This document shows positions 1 to 9,900 of a stretch of DNA of 64,000 bases, one piece after another. Numbering within the stretch: the first letter of the stretch is position 1; each line of letters starts with the position of its first letter. The translations under genes and the position numbers were made by a program. The stretch comes from Streptococcus infantis SK970. GTDB taxonomy: Bacteria; Bacillota; Bacilli; Lactobacillales; Streptococcaceae. A model generated the notes under the pieces. That model was not told the origin of the DNA. It saw only the letters and a program-made list of their open reading frames with translations, and did no database searches. The stretch is from contig AFUT01000004.1 of assembly GCA_000223255.2 (NCBI GenBank), forward strand, positions 62,001 through 126,000, read 5' to 3'.

Positions 1-15
1 CTTGAATAGCACAAA

Positions 16-46
16 AGAGACTGGATTAAAAATAAATTCAGTCTCT
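16..46 (-). terminator. Intrinsic terminator downstream of recR
   Basis: On the minus strand an 8-bp perfect stem (AGAGACTG/CAGTCTCT) with a 15-nt A/T-rich loop is followed by TTTTG. It lies 55 nt after the recR stop codon, so it probably ends the pbp2b-recR transcript. Confidence 0.6.
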
Positions 47-100
47 TGATTTCTTAAAGTCTTATCTGCTAACTAAGCGCCTGTTCTATATCCTTACAGA

Positions 101-697
101 CTAAAGTTCGGTACGATTTTCGATGGCTCTTAGGAGCGTTACTTCATCTGCATATTCGATATCAGCTCCGACTGCTAGACCTCGTGCTAGACGAGTAACC
201 TTAATCCCTGCAGGTTTAAGTAGTCGAGAAATATACATAGAGGTCGCTTCACCATCAGCAGTCGCATTGGTTGCTACGATGACCTCAGAAACTTCGCTAT
301 CCATGAGGCGTGTCATGAGACTTTTGAGATTGATGTCATCTGGGCTAATCCCATTCATAGGTGAAATGAGGCCATGTAGGACATGATAAAGCCCGTGGTA
401 TTCCTGGATATTTTCCATGGCAGCGACATCACGACTATCCTCCAGAACCAGAATCGTAGACTGGTCACGGCTAGGATCGGTACAGATAGAACAAGGATCC
501 TCATCTGTCAAACGTCCACAAATAGAGCAATAGGTCAATTCTCGCTTGGCCGCAAGGAGATTTTTTGCAAATTCATTGACGTCATCATCCGACATCCCAA
601 TGGTATAAAAGGCCAGTCGGGTTGCTGTCTTAATCCCGATACCCGGAAGTTTAGAATAGCTGTCAATCAGCTTAGCTATAGGTGTTGGGTAAAGCAT
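101..697 (-). CDS. recR: Recombination mediator protein RecR
   Basis: This 198-residue protein has the normal RecR length. RecR works with RecF and RecO to load RecA on gapped DNA in the cytosol. The order is an N-terminal helix-hairpin-helix (KLPGIG, about residues 17-22), a four-cysteine zinc finger (CSICGRLT...DPCSIC, about residues 57-71), a Toprim domain (ILVLEDSRD near residue 82) and a C-terminal segment with [12 protein letters not shown]. The gene begins 10 nt after the pbp2b stop codon and is almost certainly co-transcribed with it, an arrangement known from S. pneumoniae, where ddl and murF follow. The start ATG is directly before the conserved [10 protein letters not shown] sequence. 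Confidence 0.97.
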   Translation of the reverse strand: MLYPTPIAKLIDSYSKLPGIGIKTATRLAFYTIGMSDDDVNEFAKNLLAAKRELTYCSICGRLTDEDPCSICTDPSRDQSTILVLEDSRDVAAMENIQEYHGLYHVLHGLISPMNGISPDDINLKSLMTRLMDSEVSEVIVATNATADGEATSMYISRLLKPAGIKVTRLARGLAVGADIEYADEVTLLRAIENRTEL

Positions 698-707
698 GGC
701 TTCCTTT

Positions 708-2750
708 CTAGTTCATTGGATGGTGTTGGTTGTATAGATTGATAATGTCGCGAGCAATCGAAGGTCCGACACCGTTAGTTAGGTTGGTGTTATGCGGGAA
801 TACTACCGCAACCGCAATCTGCGGATTATCTGTCGGTGCATAGGCTACGGCGTTGGTATTGTTGGCTTTTTGACCACCATTGACATAACTTTCGGCTGTA
901 CCAGTTTTTCCGCTGATAGAGACTGCTGCCCCATTTGAAAAGGCGCGACCTGTCGTAAGAGCACTTGTCCCGTGTGATACTTGGTAAAATCCTTGTTGCA
1001 AGATAGACATGTCAGACTCAGAAATATTGATCTTATTCATTTCTGTGCTGTCTGTTTGCTTAATGAGCTCTCCAAGACCTCCTTGCTCGTTGTTGTCGTA
1101 GATTCCTTCCACGATATGAGGAGCTAAGCGGACACCATTATTGGCAATAGTTGCAACATACTGAGCTAACTGCATTGGTGTGTAGTTATCGAACTGCCCG
1201 AAAGCATTATTTAGATAGTTGGCCAAATCATAGTCTTTAGGGATAAAGCCTGTTGACTCATCTGGTAGGTCAATTCCTGTAGAAACTCCTAAACCATACT
1301 CACCAAATGTTGAACGTAGTTTGCCCATAGCAGACTCAAGATTATTGGTCCCAACTGTCATATTCGGCTGATAAGTTTGTCCCATAATCCTGAGAGCAGT
1401 TTGGACCATGTAGGTATTGGATGAATATTCCAAGGCCTCAACGGCTGTAATTGGGAAAGAACCATAATAAGGGGTATACCAGGAATTGATAGGGGCAGAA
1501 CCTTGGAAGACGATTGGTTGATCTGTCAAGGTTTGGTTGCCTGACAAGACCCCATTTTCCCAACCTGAACTGATAGTTGCAGCCTTAACGACAGATCCTG
1601 GAACAAAGACATTGGTAACAGTTCCGAGTGAGTCTGTGGTCAACTCCCCAGTCTCTACATTGTGCTTCATTCCTGACATGGCTAATACAGCACCTGTCTT
1701 AGGATTGAGGGCTACTGCATAGACACCTTCAGAATATCTGGCTCCACCATTTGCAAGTTCTGAGTTGAAATAACTCTTCAAGAGACTGTCTACGCTATCT
1801 TGGAAGGCCAAATCAATGGTTAATTTGATATTTTTCCCCTTGCTACCTTCTTCGATATTTTCTACACTCTCCATGTCTCCGTGCTTGTCCAAATGGATTT
1901 CCTTGACGGTCCGTTTCCCTTGCAAGACTTCTTCGTATTGTTTTTCAAGGTAAGAAGTCCCGACGCGGTCATTGAGCGAGTAGCCTTTTTTCAAATAAGC
2001 ATCTACTTCTTCTGCTGGAAGACCTGATTTTTCACTCGAAACACTTCCAACTATAGATGAAAGAGAAGTTTCTAAGACTTTTCGGTCCCATGAAGTAGAG
2101 ATGGAAATACCTGGTAATTCCTTAGACGCAGATGCAATAAGGGCTACCTGAGTATCGCTCAAAGGATCGGTTTGAATATTTCCTGTCGCAAAATTTTCTA
2201 CTGCATTGAGCTGACTAAAGATATAGATTGCCTTCTTTTCATCCTCTGAGTAGTCTAATTGGCTGGAAGTAATACTCTCAGCAGCGTTGTTATAGAGTTC
2301 AGATTCGGAAAGTTGATTGCCATCTGAATCATATCGTTTATCTTTTGGAAGAGCTTCAACTGTCTTCTTATAAACTTCAGCATCAGCCAAGTAGTAATCA
2401 GCCATTTGACGGTCCGTCAACTCTGGAGAGGTGACTGTGACATAGGTCAACAATTTTTTAGAAATATCCTTCAAATCAGCCGCAGTCATCTTGTTGCTTC
2501 GTGTAAAGGAAACAACTTGCTTAACGGTGTTTTGGACTAAAGGTTTTCCTGCTGCATCATAGATTTCTCCACGAGCGGAACCCATGGTTACTCGAGTTTG
2601 GCTAGCAGAAGCGAGTTTGTTTTCATAAAAATCCTTGTGAAGAACTTGCATATAAAGCAAACGGCCAATAATTGTTAAAAAGAGCAAAATGACGATTGCA
2701 AATAACAAATTAAGCCGTATCGGTATCGAGTGGCTATTGAATTTTCTCAT
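708..2750 (-). CDS. pbp2B: Class B penicillin-binding protein 2b (transpeptidase)
   Basis: PBP2b is a membrane-anchored DD-transpeptidase that cross-links peptidoglycan for peripheral (elongation) growth, and it is a main beta-lactam target in streptococci. The sequence shows a short cytoplasmic tail, one membrane segment ([20 protein letters not shown], about residues 13-32), a dimerisation domain and a transpeptidase domain with GSVVK (active serine), SSN and SGKTGTAE motifs. Threonine follows SSN (SSNTYMV), so the common pneumococcal T446A resistance change is absent. I chose the ATG before [13 protein letters not shown] because it gives the 680-residue length of the pneumococcal protein; an upstream ATG at 2765 would add five residues. 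An extended -10 promoter lies just upstream. Many differences from the pneumococcal sequence indicate another mitis-group species. Confidence 0.95.
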   Translation of the reverse strand: MRKFNSHSIPIRLNLLFAIVILLFLTIIGRLLYMQVLHKDFYENKLASASQTRVTMGSARGEIYDAAGKPLVQNTVKQVVSFTRSNKMTAADLKDISKKLLTYVTVTSPELTDRQMADYYLADAEVYKKTVEALPKDKRYDSDGNQLSESELYNNAAESITSSQLDYSEDEKKAIYIFSQLNAVENFATGNIQTDPLSDTQVALIASASKELPGISISTSWDRKVLETSLSSIVGSVSSEKSGLPAEEVDAYLKKGYSLNDRVGTSYLEKQYEEVLQGKRTVKEIHLDKHGDMESVENIEEGSKGKNIKLTIDLAFQDSVDSLLKSYFNSELANGGARYSEGVYAVALNPKTGAVLAMSGMKHNVETGELTTDSLGTVTNVFVPGSVVKAATISSGWENGVLSGNQTLTDQPIVFQGSAPINSWYTPYYGSFPITAVEALEYSSNTYMVQTALRIMGQTYQPNMTVGTNNLESAMGKLRSTFGEYGLGVSTGIDLPDESTGFIPKDYDLANYLNNAFGQFDNYTPMQLAQYVATIANNGVRLAPHIVEGIYDNNEQGGLGELIKQTDSTEMNKINISESDMSILQQGFYQVSHGTSALTTGRAFSNGAAVSISGKTGTAESYVNGGQKANNTNAVAYAPTDNPQIAVAVVFPHNTNLTNGVGPSIARDIINLYNQHHPMN

Positions 2751-2788
2751 ACACATCAATCTCATTTCTAATCAAAATCACACTCTTC

Positions 2789-2799
2789 ATTGTACCATA
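2789..2799 (-). promoter_or_regulatory. Extended -10 promoter of pbp2b-recR
   Basis: The minus strand reads TATGGTACAAT, an extended -10 element (TGn-TACAAT). It ends 38 nt before the chosen pbp2b start. No convincing -35 is visible, which is usual for extended -10 promoters. Confidence 0.6.
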
Positions 2800-2861
2800 A
2801 TTTAATCCGAAAATTATGGAAAAAGAAAAGACTTTTCCTTTTTGGCCCAAAAATTATTTTC

Positions 2862-2872
2862 TATGATATAAT
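2862..2872 (+). promoter_or_regulatory. Extended -10 promoter of nanR
   Basis: TATGATATAAT carries a consensus -10 with an upstream TG, 70 nt before the nanR start. It is divergent from the pbp2b promoter. A weak cre-like sequence (GTAAGCGCTATTTT) follows at about 2877-2890, which could give modest CcpA control; that part is inference. Confidence 0.6.
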
Positions 2873-2942
2873 GAAAGTAAGCGCTATTTTATTTGTTAGA
2901 TTTGTCAAAGTAATTTTGGCAAATAGCTATAAAAGGAGTTCC

Positions 2943-3794
2943 ATGAATAAGCAAGATATCTCTACGATTATCGACCTTCACTTTGAAGAGATGACCGATT
3001 TAGAGCAAGAAATTGCCCGCTATTTTCTGCAGGCAGATACCATAAATGATGACTTATCCTCTCAACAAGTCACGCAAAAACTTCATATTTCTCAGGCGGC
3101 GCTCACTCGTTTTGCCAAGAAGTGTGGTTTTAAGGGCTATCGAGAGTTCATCTTCAAATATCAGCAACAAAGAGACACTCTTTCTGCTCCTCAACAGGAT
3201 ATGAATCCTTTGACTCAACGAGTTCTCAGAAGTTATGCAAATCTGCAAGAAATTTCTCAAGGATTGATTGACGATGAGCAGTTGGAACGTGTAGCTCAGA
3301 TGATTGAGCAATCCGAACGCGTGTATTTTTTCGGAACTGGGAGTTCTGGTCTAGTCGCACGTGAGATGAAGCTACGTTTTATGAGATTGGGTGTCGTCTG
3401 TGAAGCCTTAACAGATCCAGACGGTTTTGCCTGGACGACTAGTATCATTGATGAAAAATGTCTGGTCTTTGGTTTTTCCCTCTCAGGAACAACACCGTCC
3501 ATCATCGATAGTTTATTAGATGCCCAGGATATGGGAGCTAAGACAGTTCTATTTACAAGTGCACCGAATAAGGATACCCAAGCATTTACAGAAACAGTAT
3601 TAGTCGCAAGCCAAAGCCAGTCCTCTTATATCCAACGAATCTCTGCTCAGCTTCCAATGCTGATTATCATTGATTTACTCTACGCTTATTTCCTAGAGAT
3701 TGATCGCGAAAGTAAAGAAAAAATCTTTAATAGCTATTGGGAGAATAATAGACTGAATGGTTATCGTAGAAACACAAGACATAGAAAACCCTGA
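2943..3794 (+). CDS. nanR: RpiR/MurR-family regulator of the nan locus
   Basis: The 283-residue protein has an N-terminal RpiR-type helix-turn-helix (about residues 1-75; SSQQVTQKLHISQAALTRFA is the recognition region) and a C-terminal SIS sugar-phosphate-binding domain (about residues 115-255, with FFGTGSSGLVAREM and GFSLSGTTPS). Such regulators sense phosphosugars. Its place beside the sialic acid genes, between pbp2b and the ROK kinase, matches pneumococcal NanR, which is reported to activate nan genes in response to sialic acid. I took the ATG at 2943 because AAAAGGAG sits seven to eight bases before it; the reading frame is open further upstream but without a ribosome site. It is convergent with the rest of the locus. 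Four candidate operators are listed separately. Confidence 0.88.
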   Translation: MNKQDISTIIDLHFEEMTDLEQEIARYFLQADTINDDLSSQQVTQKLHISQAALTRFAKKCGFKGYREFIFKYQQQRDTLSAPQQDMNPLTQRVLRSYANLQEISQGLIDDEQLERVAQMIEQSERVYFFGTGSSGLVAREMKLRFMRLGVVCEALTDPDGFAWTTSIIDEKCLVFGFSLSGTTPSIIDSLLDAQDMGAKTVLFTSAPNKDTQAFTETVLVASQSQSSYIQRISAQLPMLIIIDLLYAYFLEIDRESKEKIFNSYWENNRLNGYRRNTRHRKP

Positions 3795-3817
3795 AATTGA
3801 AAACCATTCAGGGTTTT
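3785..3817 (+). terminator. Terminator of nanR
   Basis: An 11-bp perfect inverted repeat (AAAACCCTGAA/TTCAGGGTTTT) overlaps the nanR stop codon and ends in a T-rich arm. It probably acts on the plus strand. Confidence 0.7.
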
Positions 3818-3840
3818 CTGTTTAAAATATTTTTCCCCAC

Positions 3841-3872
3841 AAAAAGGAGTCCACTATGGGACTCCCTTTTTT
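3841..3872 (-). terminator. Terminator of the fucosidase gene
   Basis: GGAGTCC/GGACTCC is flanked by A5 and T6, so it is a symmetric terminator that can work on both strands. It lies 36 nt past the stop codon of the minus-strand surface-protein gene and separates it from nanR. Confidence 0.75.
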
Positions 3873-3907
3873 AGTGTTTTAAAACACTTTCTTTGATTTA
3901 GTCTCTG

Positions 3908-6900
3908 CTAATCCTTCATTTCTTTTTTGAAGAAGAATAGCATCATTCCTGAAACAAGAGTGAGAGCAGGCAAGAGAGCTGAACTTACTTCTTCTCCTGT
4001 TGCCGGCAACTGTTTGCTTGTAGAATCTGCTACAGTTCCCTTGGCCTCTACTAAAGGCTTATCTTCTCCCATAGGCTGTGGTGCAGGAGTTTCTACATTT
4101 GTTGGTGCACTTGGTTGAGCTGCATCCTTGTACACTACTGCATAGACACCTAGGTGTGGAGCTACAAATTCAAGTGCTGAACCTTTCTGTTCAAACTTCA
4201 CTTCCTGCAATTCTTGATTTGCATTCATAGCATAGACATTGGCTACATCAGACGCCACAGCAACTTGAACAAGGGCCGCACCTTTCAATTGAACAAGTTC
4301 TCCTTTCTCATTCTTCAATTGAATTTGATAAGCATCGAAACGGCGACCTTCCAAGACCTGGTCAGCAACCTTATCGACCTCTAGAACAGAACCACCATTG
4401 AGATCCCCTTCTCGAGCAATCAGTTTCAAGTTTGTTGATGAATCTTTCAAGACCTTCAATTTGCTATCAGTTGATGGACTTTCTTCCTTAGTTCCAACTT
4501 CGACGATGCGATCTTGGGCTTCCTCACGTTCAACCTTAACAACCTTACGGTTGTCACCATCGACTTCTACATAAGTCGTTACTTGTCCGTCTTTTCCTTC
4601 AGAAACAACTTGTTCCTTACCTTTAGCTAAATCAGCATTCTCACGGCGAACAGTTTTGAAGGCGATTGGTTCTTTCTCTACTTTTAGATTTGGTAGGTTA
4701 AAGTCCAAATTCATAACGCCTTCTGTCGGCATAGCAGTTCCTTCTTGAGTACCTACTTCAACGATGCGGTCTTGAGCTTCCTCACGTTCAACCTTAACAA
4801 CCTTACGATCGCTACCATCAACTTCTACATAGGTCGTTACTTGTCCGTCTTTTCCTTCAGAAACGACTTGTTCCTTACCTTTAGCTAAGAGAGAATTTTC
4901 ACGACGAATCGTATTGAAGGCAATTGTTTCTGTCGTTACTTCAAGGCTTGGTTGAGTTACACTCAATTCTTTAACACCTTCAGTTGGAAGATTTGAATGT
5001 TTCACTTCCTCTTCTGGTTTGCTTGGCTCTTCTGGTCTCGCAGGTTCTTCTGGTTTGCTTGGCTCTTCTGGTCTTGCAGGTTCTTCTGGTTTGCTTGGCT
5101 CTTCTGGTCTCGCAGGTTCTTCTGGTTTGCTTGGTTCTTCTGGTCTTGCAGGTTCTTCTGGTTTGCTTGGCTCTTCTGGTCTCGCAGGATCCTCTGGCTT
5201 ACTTGGATACTCTGGTCTTGCAGGATCCTCTGGCTTACTTGGATCCTCTGGTCTTGCAGGATCCTCTGGCTTACTTGGATCCTTTGGTCTTGCAGGATCT
5301 TCTGGCTTACTTGGATCCTCTGGTCTTGCAGGATCTTCTGGCTTACTTGGATCCTCTGGTCTTGCAGGATCCTCTGGTCTTGCAGGATCCTCTGGCTTAC
5401 TTGGATCTTCTGGCTTACTTGGATCTTCTGGCTTACTTGGATCTTCTGGTTTTGCAGGTTCTTCTGGCTTACTTGGATCCTCTGGTCTTGCAGGCTCCTC
5501 TGGAGCTGGTTCCTCTTTTGGTGTCGCCTGAAGATTGTTGATAGATGTCAAAGCGTCTTGCAAGGCCTTATCTACTGCATCCTGAGTTTTGGCTTCTTCA
5601 ATAGTAGCTAAGGCTTGTTCTGCTAGTTCAACTAGTTTCTTCTTAGCTTCCTTGTCATCACCCAACTCAGCTGTTTTACTTTTAATGGCTTCGGACAAGC
5701 TTGCCATAGCTTTATCGTAGTCAAGCTTAGGCTCTACTGGTTTGCTTGGTACCTCTGGCTGTGTTGGTTCTTCTGGTTTTGCAGGTTCTTCTGGCTTGCT
5801 TGGCTCCTCTGGTTTTGCCGGTTCCTCCGGCTTACTTGGTTCTTCTGGTTTTGCTGGCTCCTCTTTTGGAGTTACTTGAAGCTTATTGATGGATACCAAC
5901 GCGTCTTGCAAGGCTTTTTCAACAGCATCTTGAGTCTTAGCTTCTTGGATAGCCGCAAGAGCTTGTTCTCCAAGTTCAACGAGTTTTTCCTGAGCAGCTA
6001 CATCATCGGCAAGTTCTGTTGCTTTTTTCTCGACAGCTTCAGTCAAATCTGCAATCGCCTTATGGTAGTCAACTTTAGACTCTTCTGGTTTTGATGGTTC
6101 CTCTGGTTGCGCTGGTTCTTCTGGAGCCGGCTCCTCTTTCGGAGTCGCCTGAAGACTGTTGATAGATGCCAAAGCTGCTTGCAAGGCCTTATCTACTGCA
6201 TCCTGAGTCTTAGCTTCTTGGATAGCTGTCAAGGCTTGCTCTGTTAATGCAACTAGCTTCTTCTTAGCTTCCTTGTCATCACCGAGCTCAGCTGTTTTTC
6301 TTTCAATCGCTTCGGTCAGACTTGCCATAGCCTTGTCATAGTTTGGTTCTTCTGGCTGTTCTGGTGTTGGCGTATCATCTGTGCCATAATTTTCTTCCTT
6401 ATCAAGGATCGTTTGCAAAGCTGCTGCTGTCTTCAGAACTTCTTGTGCATTGGCTTCACTTGCTGAAAGTTGCTCAGATAATTTATCCAAGTTTGACTTG
6501 AAGGCTTGACGTGCCTCTGGAGTATTCTTCAAGCTTGTCTGGTCAAACTTAACCAACTCATCCTTCCAGCTCTTCATGGCTTGGATTAACTCTGCTTTGG
6601 TATAAAGAGCACTACCTTCACCATGAGTGATGAACTGGTCAACTTGGATACCAATATTTCTCGTAGTATCATTACGTTTTGGATCCAATTGCAAGGTTAC
6701 AGCATGCCAACCTTCTTCGAGTCCAGTCAAACGAACAAGAGTCTGACCACCTTGACGAGTAGTGGCTGTACCACTGAAGTACTTCTTACCGTTGTACTCA
6801 GAAGCATTACCTAGGCCATCTTGATACTCGACTTTTCTACCGTCTAACGTCACCTTGTAGATACCATGTCCTGGATCCACATATCCTTTGATCTCAAGAC

Positions 6901-9900
6901 CTGTTCCGTAGAAGTAGGCTGTTACGCTGGCATTTTTCTTCTGTTCTTCTGTCAAACGTCCAAATGACGCCCATGATTCTGTATTTTGATATTTATCCGC
7001 TGAGTTCGTTTCATGGTTCCAACCTGGACTATAGTCAAGCTGAGGTGCCTGATCGTCATAGCTTGTCTGGTCTTTTAGGAGCAATTCTGCCTTCATCACT
7101 CGAATAGTAGCTTCTGAAGCAAATCCAAGAAGGGCATTGTCAGAAACGCTAGTCATTTTCACTTTGAAGTCAAAGATTGAATCAGCTTGCTCTGTAAAGT
7201 CGATAGTTGGAATCGTGATTGTTTTCTCAGTTTCACCGTCTTGGAAGGTCAAGTCTGCTGTTGTGTCCTTGTACACTTTACCATGAACCCCTGTTCCTGG
7301 CTCTGTTACAACATGGACTGTTGCTGTTCCTTTGCTACCACCAACACGTTTAATGGTTACAGTAACCGGTTGACCTTTTTGAACTTCATAGGTCGTTTCT
7401 TTCATCTCAAACATACCTTTGCCGGCATTGTTGAGCGTATAAATACCTTCAGTTGCAATAGCTTTACCAGTTTTGTTAACGAGTTTGATGGTATGTTCAC
7501 CTGGAGCCAAGTCTTCAGTTTCATAAACCATCTGGCTACGTTTACGAGCTGCATTATTGGTTTGTACGTCTGCAACCTTTTGACCATCCACGTAAACGGA
7601 CATTTCACCGTGGTTTGGATCAACTGTAGACACTACATATGCTTTTGTTCCAGTGAAACGGTAGGTTACACTAGCATCTTTTTGGTTAGTCCACATAGAT
7701 GTTCCGCGGACGCCTTCAGATTCATCATACCAAGTTGTATTCTCTTTATCGGCAGTTGTATTTGAATGGTAATCTAGTCCTAGAGGGTAACCATCTGTCT
7801 TCTCGATACTGCTTGGTGTCTTATAAACAGAGAAGTTTGTCAAGATTGGAGTCGCTTGTGCACCAGTAATGGTTACACGAATTTTTTGGGCTTCTACTGG
7901 TTGACCTTGGATAAGACGACGATAGCCAACAGTCGAACCTTCACCGTATGGAACCCAACGTCCATTAAGTTCAACTTCAACCTTGAAGCCAGAGATACGT
8001 TGACCCTTAGCGATGTCTTCTTTTAGTTCGACTACGTCAAAACGTCTCTTTTGTCCAAGATCGACAGTAAATTCACCTGTCTTAGCATCATTTGCTAGTG
8101 CCCAGCTCGTATCATCCTTACCATCTGTCAAATGACTTGCTTGATACAAGTGATTCTTACGAGTAGAGCTTGCAGTTACAGTTGCACCCTTAGCGAAGTC
8201 AGTTGCATACATTTGATCCAAGGTTGCTCGGAATTCTTGCAAGCGAGCCACATCTGCTTCTGCGAATTTACCTTCTTTATTTGGTGGAATATTGAGGAGA
8301 AGTGGCGTTCCACGACCAACAGACTTGAAGTAGATATCCATCAAATCTTTGATTGATTTTGGCTGTTGATTGTCATGGTAGAACCAACCTGAACGGATAG
8401 AAACGTCTGCTTCACCAACTGAGTACATATCTCCTTCTGGATCTCCATGGTTGAGATATTCATTCTTCACATCATCAGTGATTTTAGCTTTCTTGACCTT
8501 ATGCCAAACTGGATCTCCGGCGATACCACGTTCATTACCGATCCAACGGACACTTGTCGGTTGAGCAGAGAAGATGGCGATGTCTCCTTCAGCTTCCTTG
8601 ATGTACTTGAACCACTCATCAAAGGTATAAGTTACTTTTTGAGCTCCGCTACCACGCGCACCGTCCATCCAAACTTCGATAAACTTACCATTGTTTCCGT
8701 ATTTAGGATTGCCAAGGATTTCCTTGAGTTGGTTGAGGTAGTATTCGTTGTACTCTTTCTCAGTTGCAACATGATATTTAGGATGGTTGGCATCCCATGG
8801 TGATAAGTAAACACCCATATTCATGTCATACTTAGTTGCTGATTTAGAGATCTCTTCGAGAAGGTCTCCCTTACCATCTTTCCACGGACTAGCAGCCACC
8901 GTATGGTCTGTATATTTAGATGGATAAATCACAAATCCGTCATGGTGTTTTACAACCATGATTGTTCGTTTGAATCCAGCATCCTTCAAAGTCTTAATCC
9001 ACTGATCTGTATCAAGGTTAGTTGGATTGAAGTACTCAGGATTTTCTCTACCGTTCCCCCACTCAGAGTTGGTATAAGTATTCATACCATAGTGGATGAA
9101 GGCAGCCAATTCTTCCTTGTGGTAGTCCAATTGAGCCTTGCTTGGAAGTGGACCGTAAGCAGCAATTTCTGTTTCTTCATCTTTTGGATCAACTACTGGA
9201 GTTACAGGAGTTGCTGGTTTTGGATCTTCAATCTTTTCGTATTCAAAAATAACTTCATTCACCCCTTTATACTTGATAGTTGCTTCTTGACTTGCATTTA
9301 CTGCACGATAACCTGCAATTTCTTTGGCTTGGAATCTATGAACAAAGGAAACATCGTATTCCTTACCTTCGTTATTATCCACATCTGCAGTTGCCAATTC
9401 TTGGTCGGTACCTTTCAAACGATAATGAATGTCAAAGGAACCTTTATTGGCCTTATAAACAACCTTGATAACACGAGTTCCTGCAGGAGCCTTGCTCACA
9501 ACGCTATAATCATCTTCCCAAGCATCTTTTAGCTGTTTATTGACAGCTTTGCCATCAATCGATACAATCTCATATTTGTCTTTATTCTTCTTGAAGAAGT
9601 CAGTCTTTTCAATTTCTGTTTTATAGTTATAGTCGAACTGAGTTCCAACTTCCGTATTTTCAACAAAAGTATCGTTTTCTTTGACTGGATTATCATTTTG
9701 GTCCACATGCTCGATAACAACTCGTCCATAGTCAACGCCTTCAACTAGGGTAGCAAGACCGCTATTGTCAAAGGCATACTTGTTTCCACCGATGACAGCA
9801 GTTGTATTTCTGAGTAATTGGCCCTTTGCATCAAAGTAATAGCGATTATCGTTGTCACCTTGATACCAGCCTTCTTTGACACCGTACTTGTCAATGATTT

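Noticed and set aside
5012-5500. CRISPR array
   Set aside because: Units are contiguous without unique spacers and encode an in-frame proline-rich stalk.
4984-5611. Long plus-strand reading frames rich in Gly-Ser-Leu or Trp-Phe in the fucosidase stalk
   Set aside because: They mirror the 36-bp tandem repeats of the minus-strand gene; a repeat with length divisible by three keeps all frames open.
8447-9532. Plus-strand hydrophobic frames opposite the GH29 region
   Set aside because: They are antisense shadows of the large surface-protein gene with no start signals.
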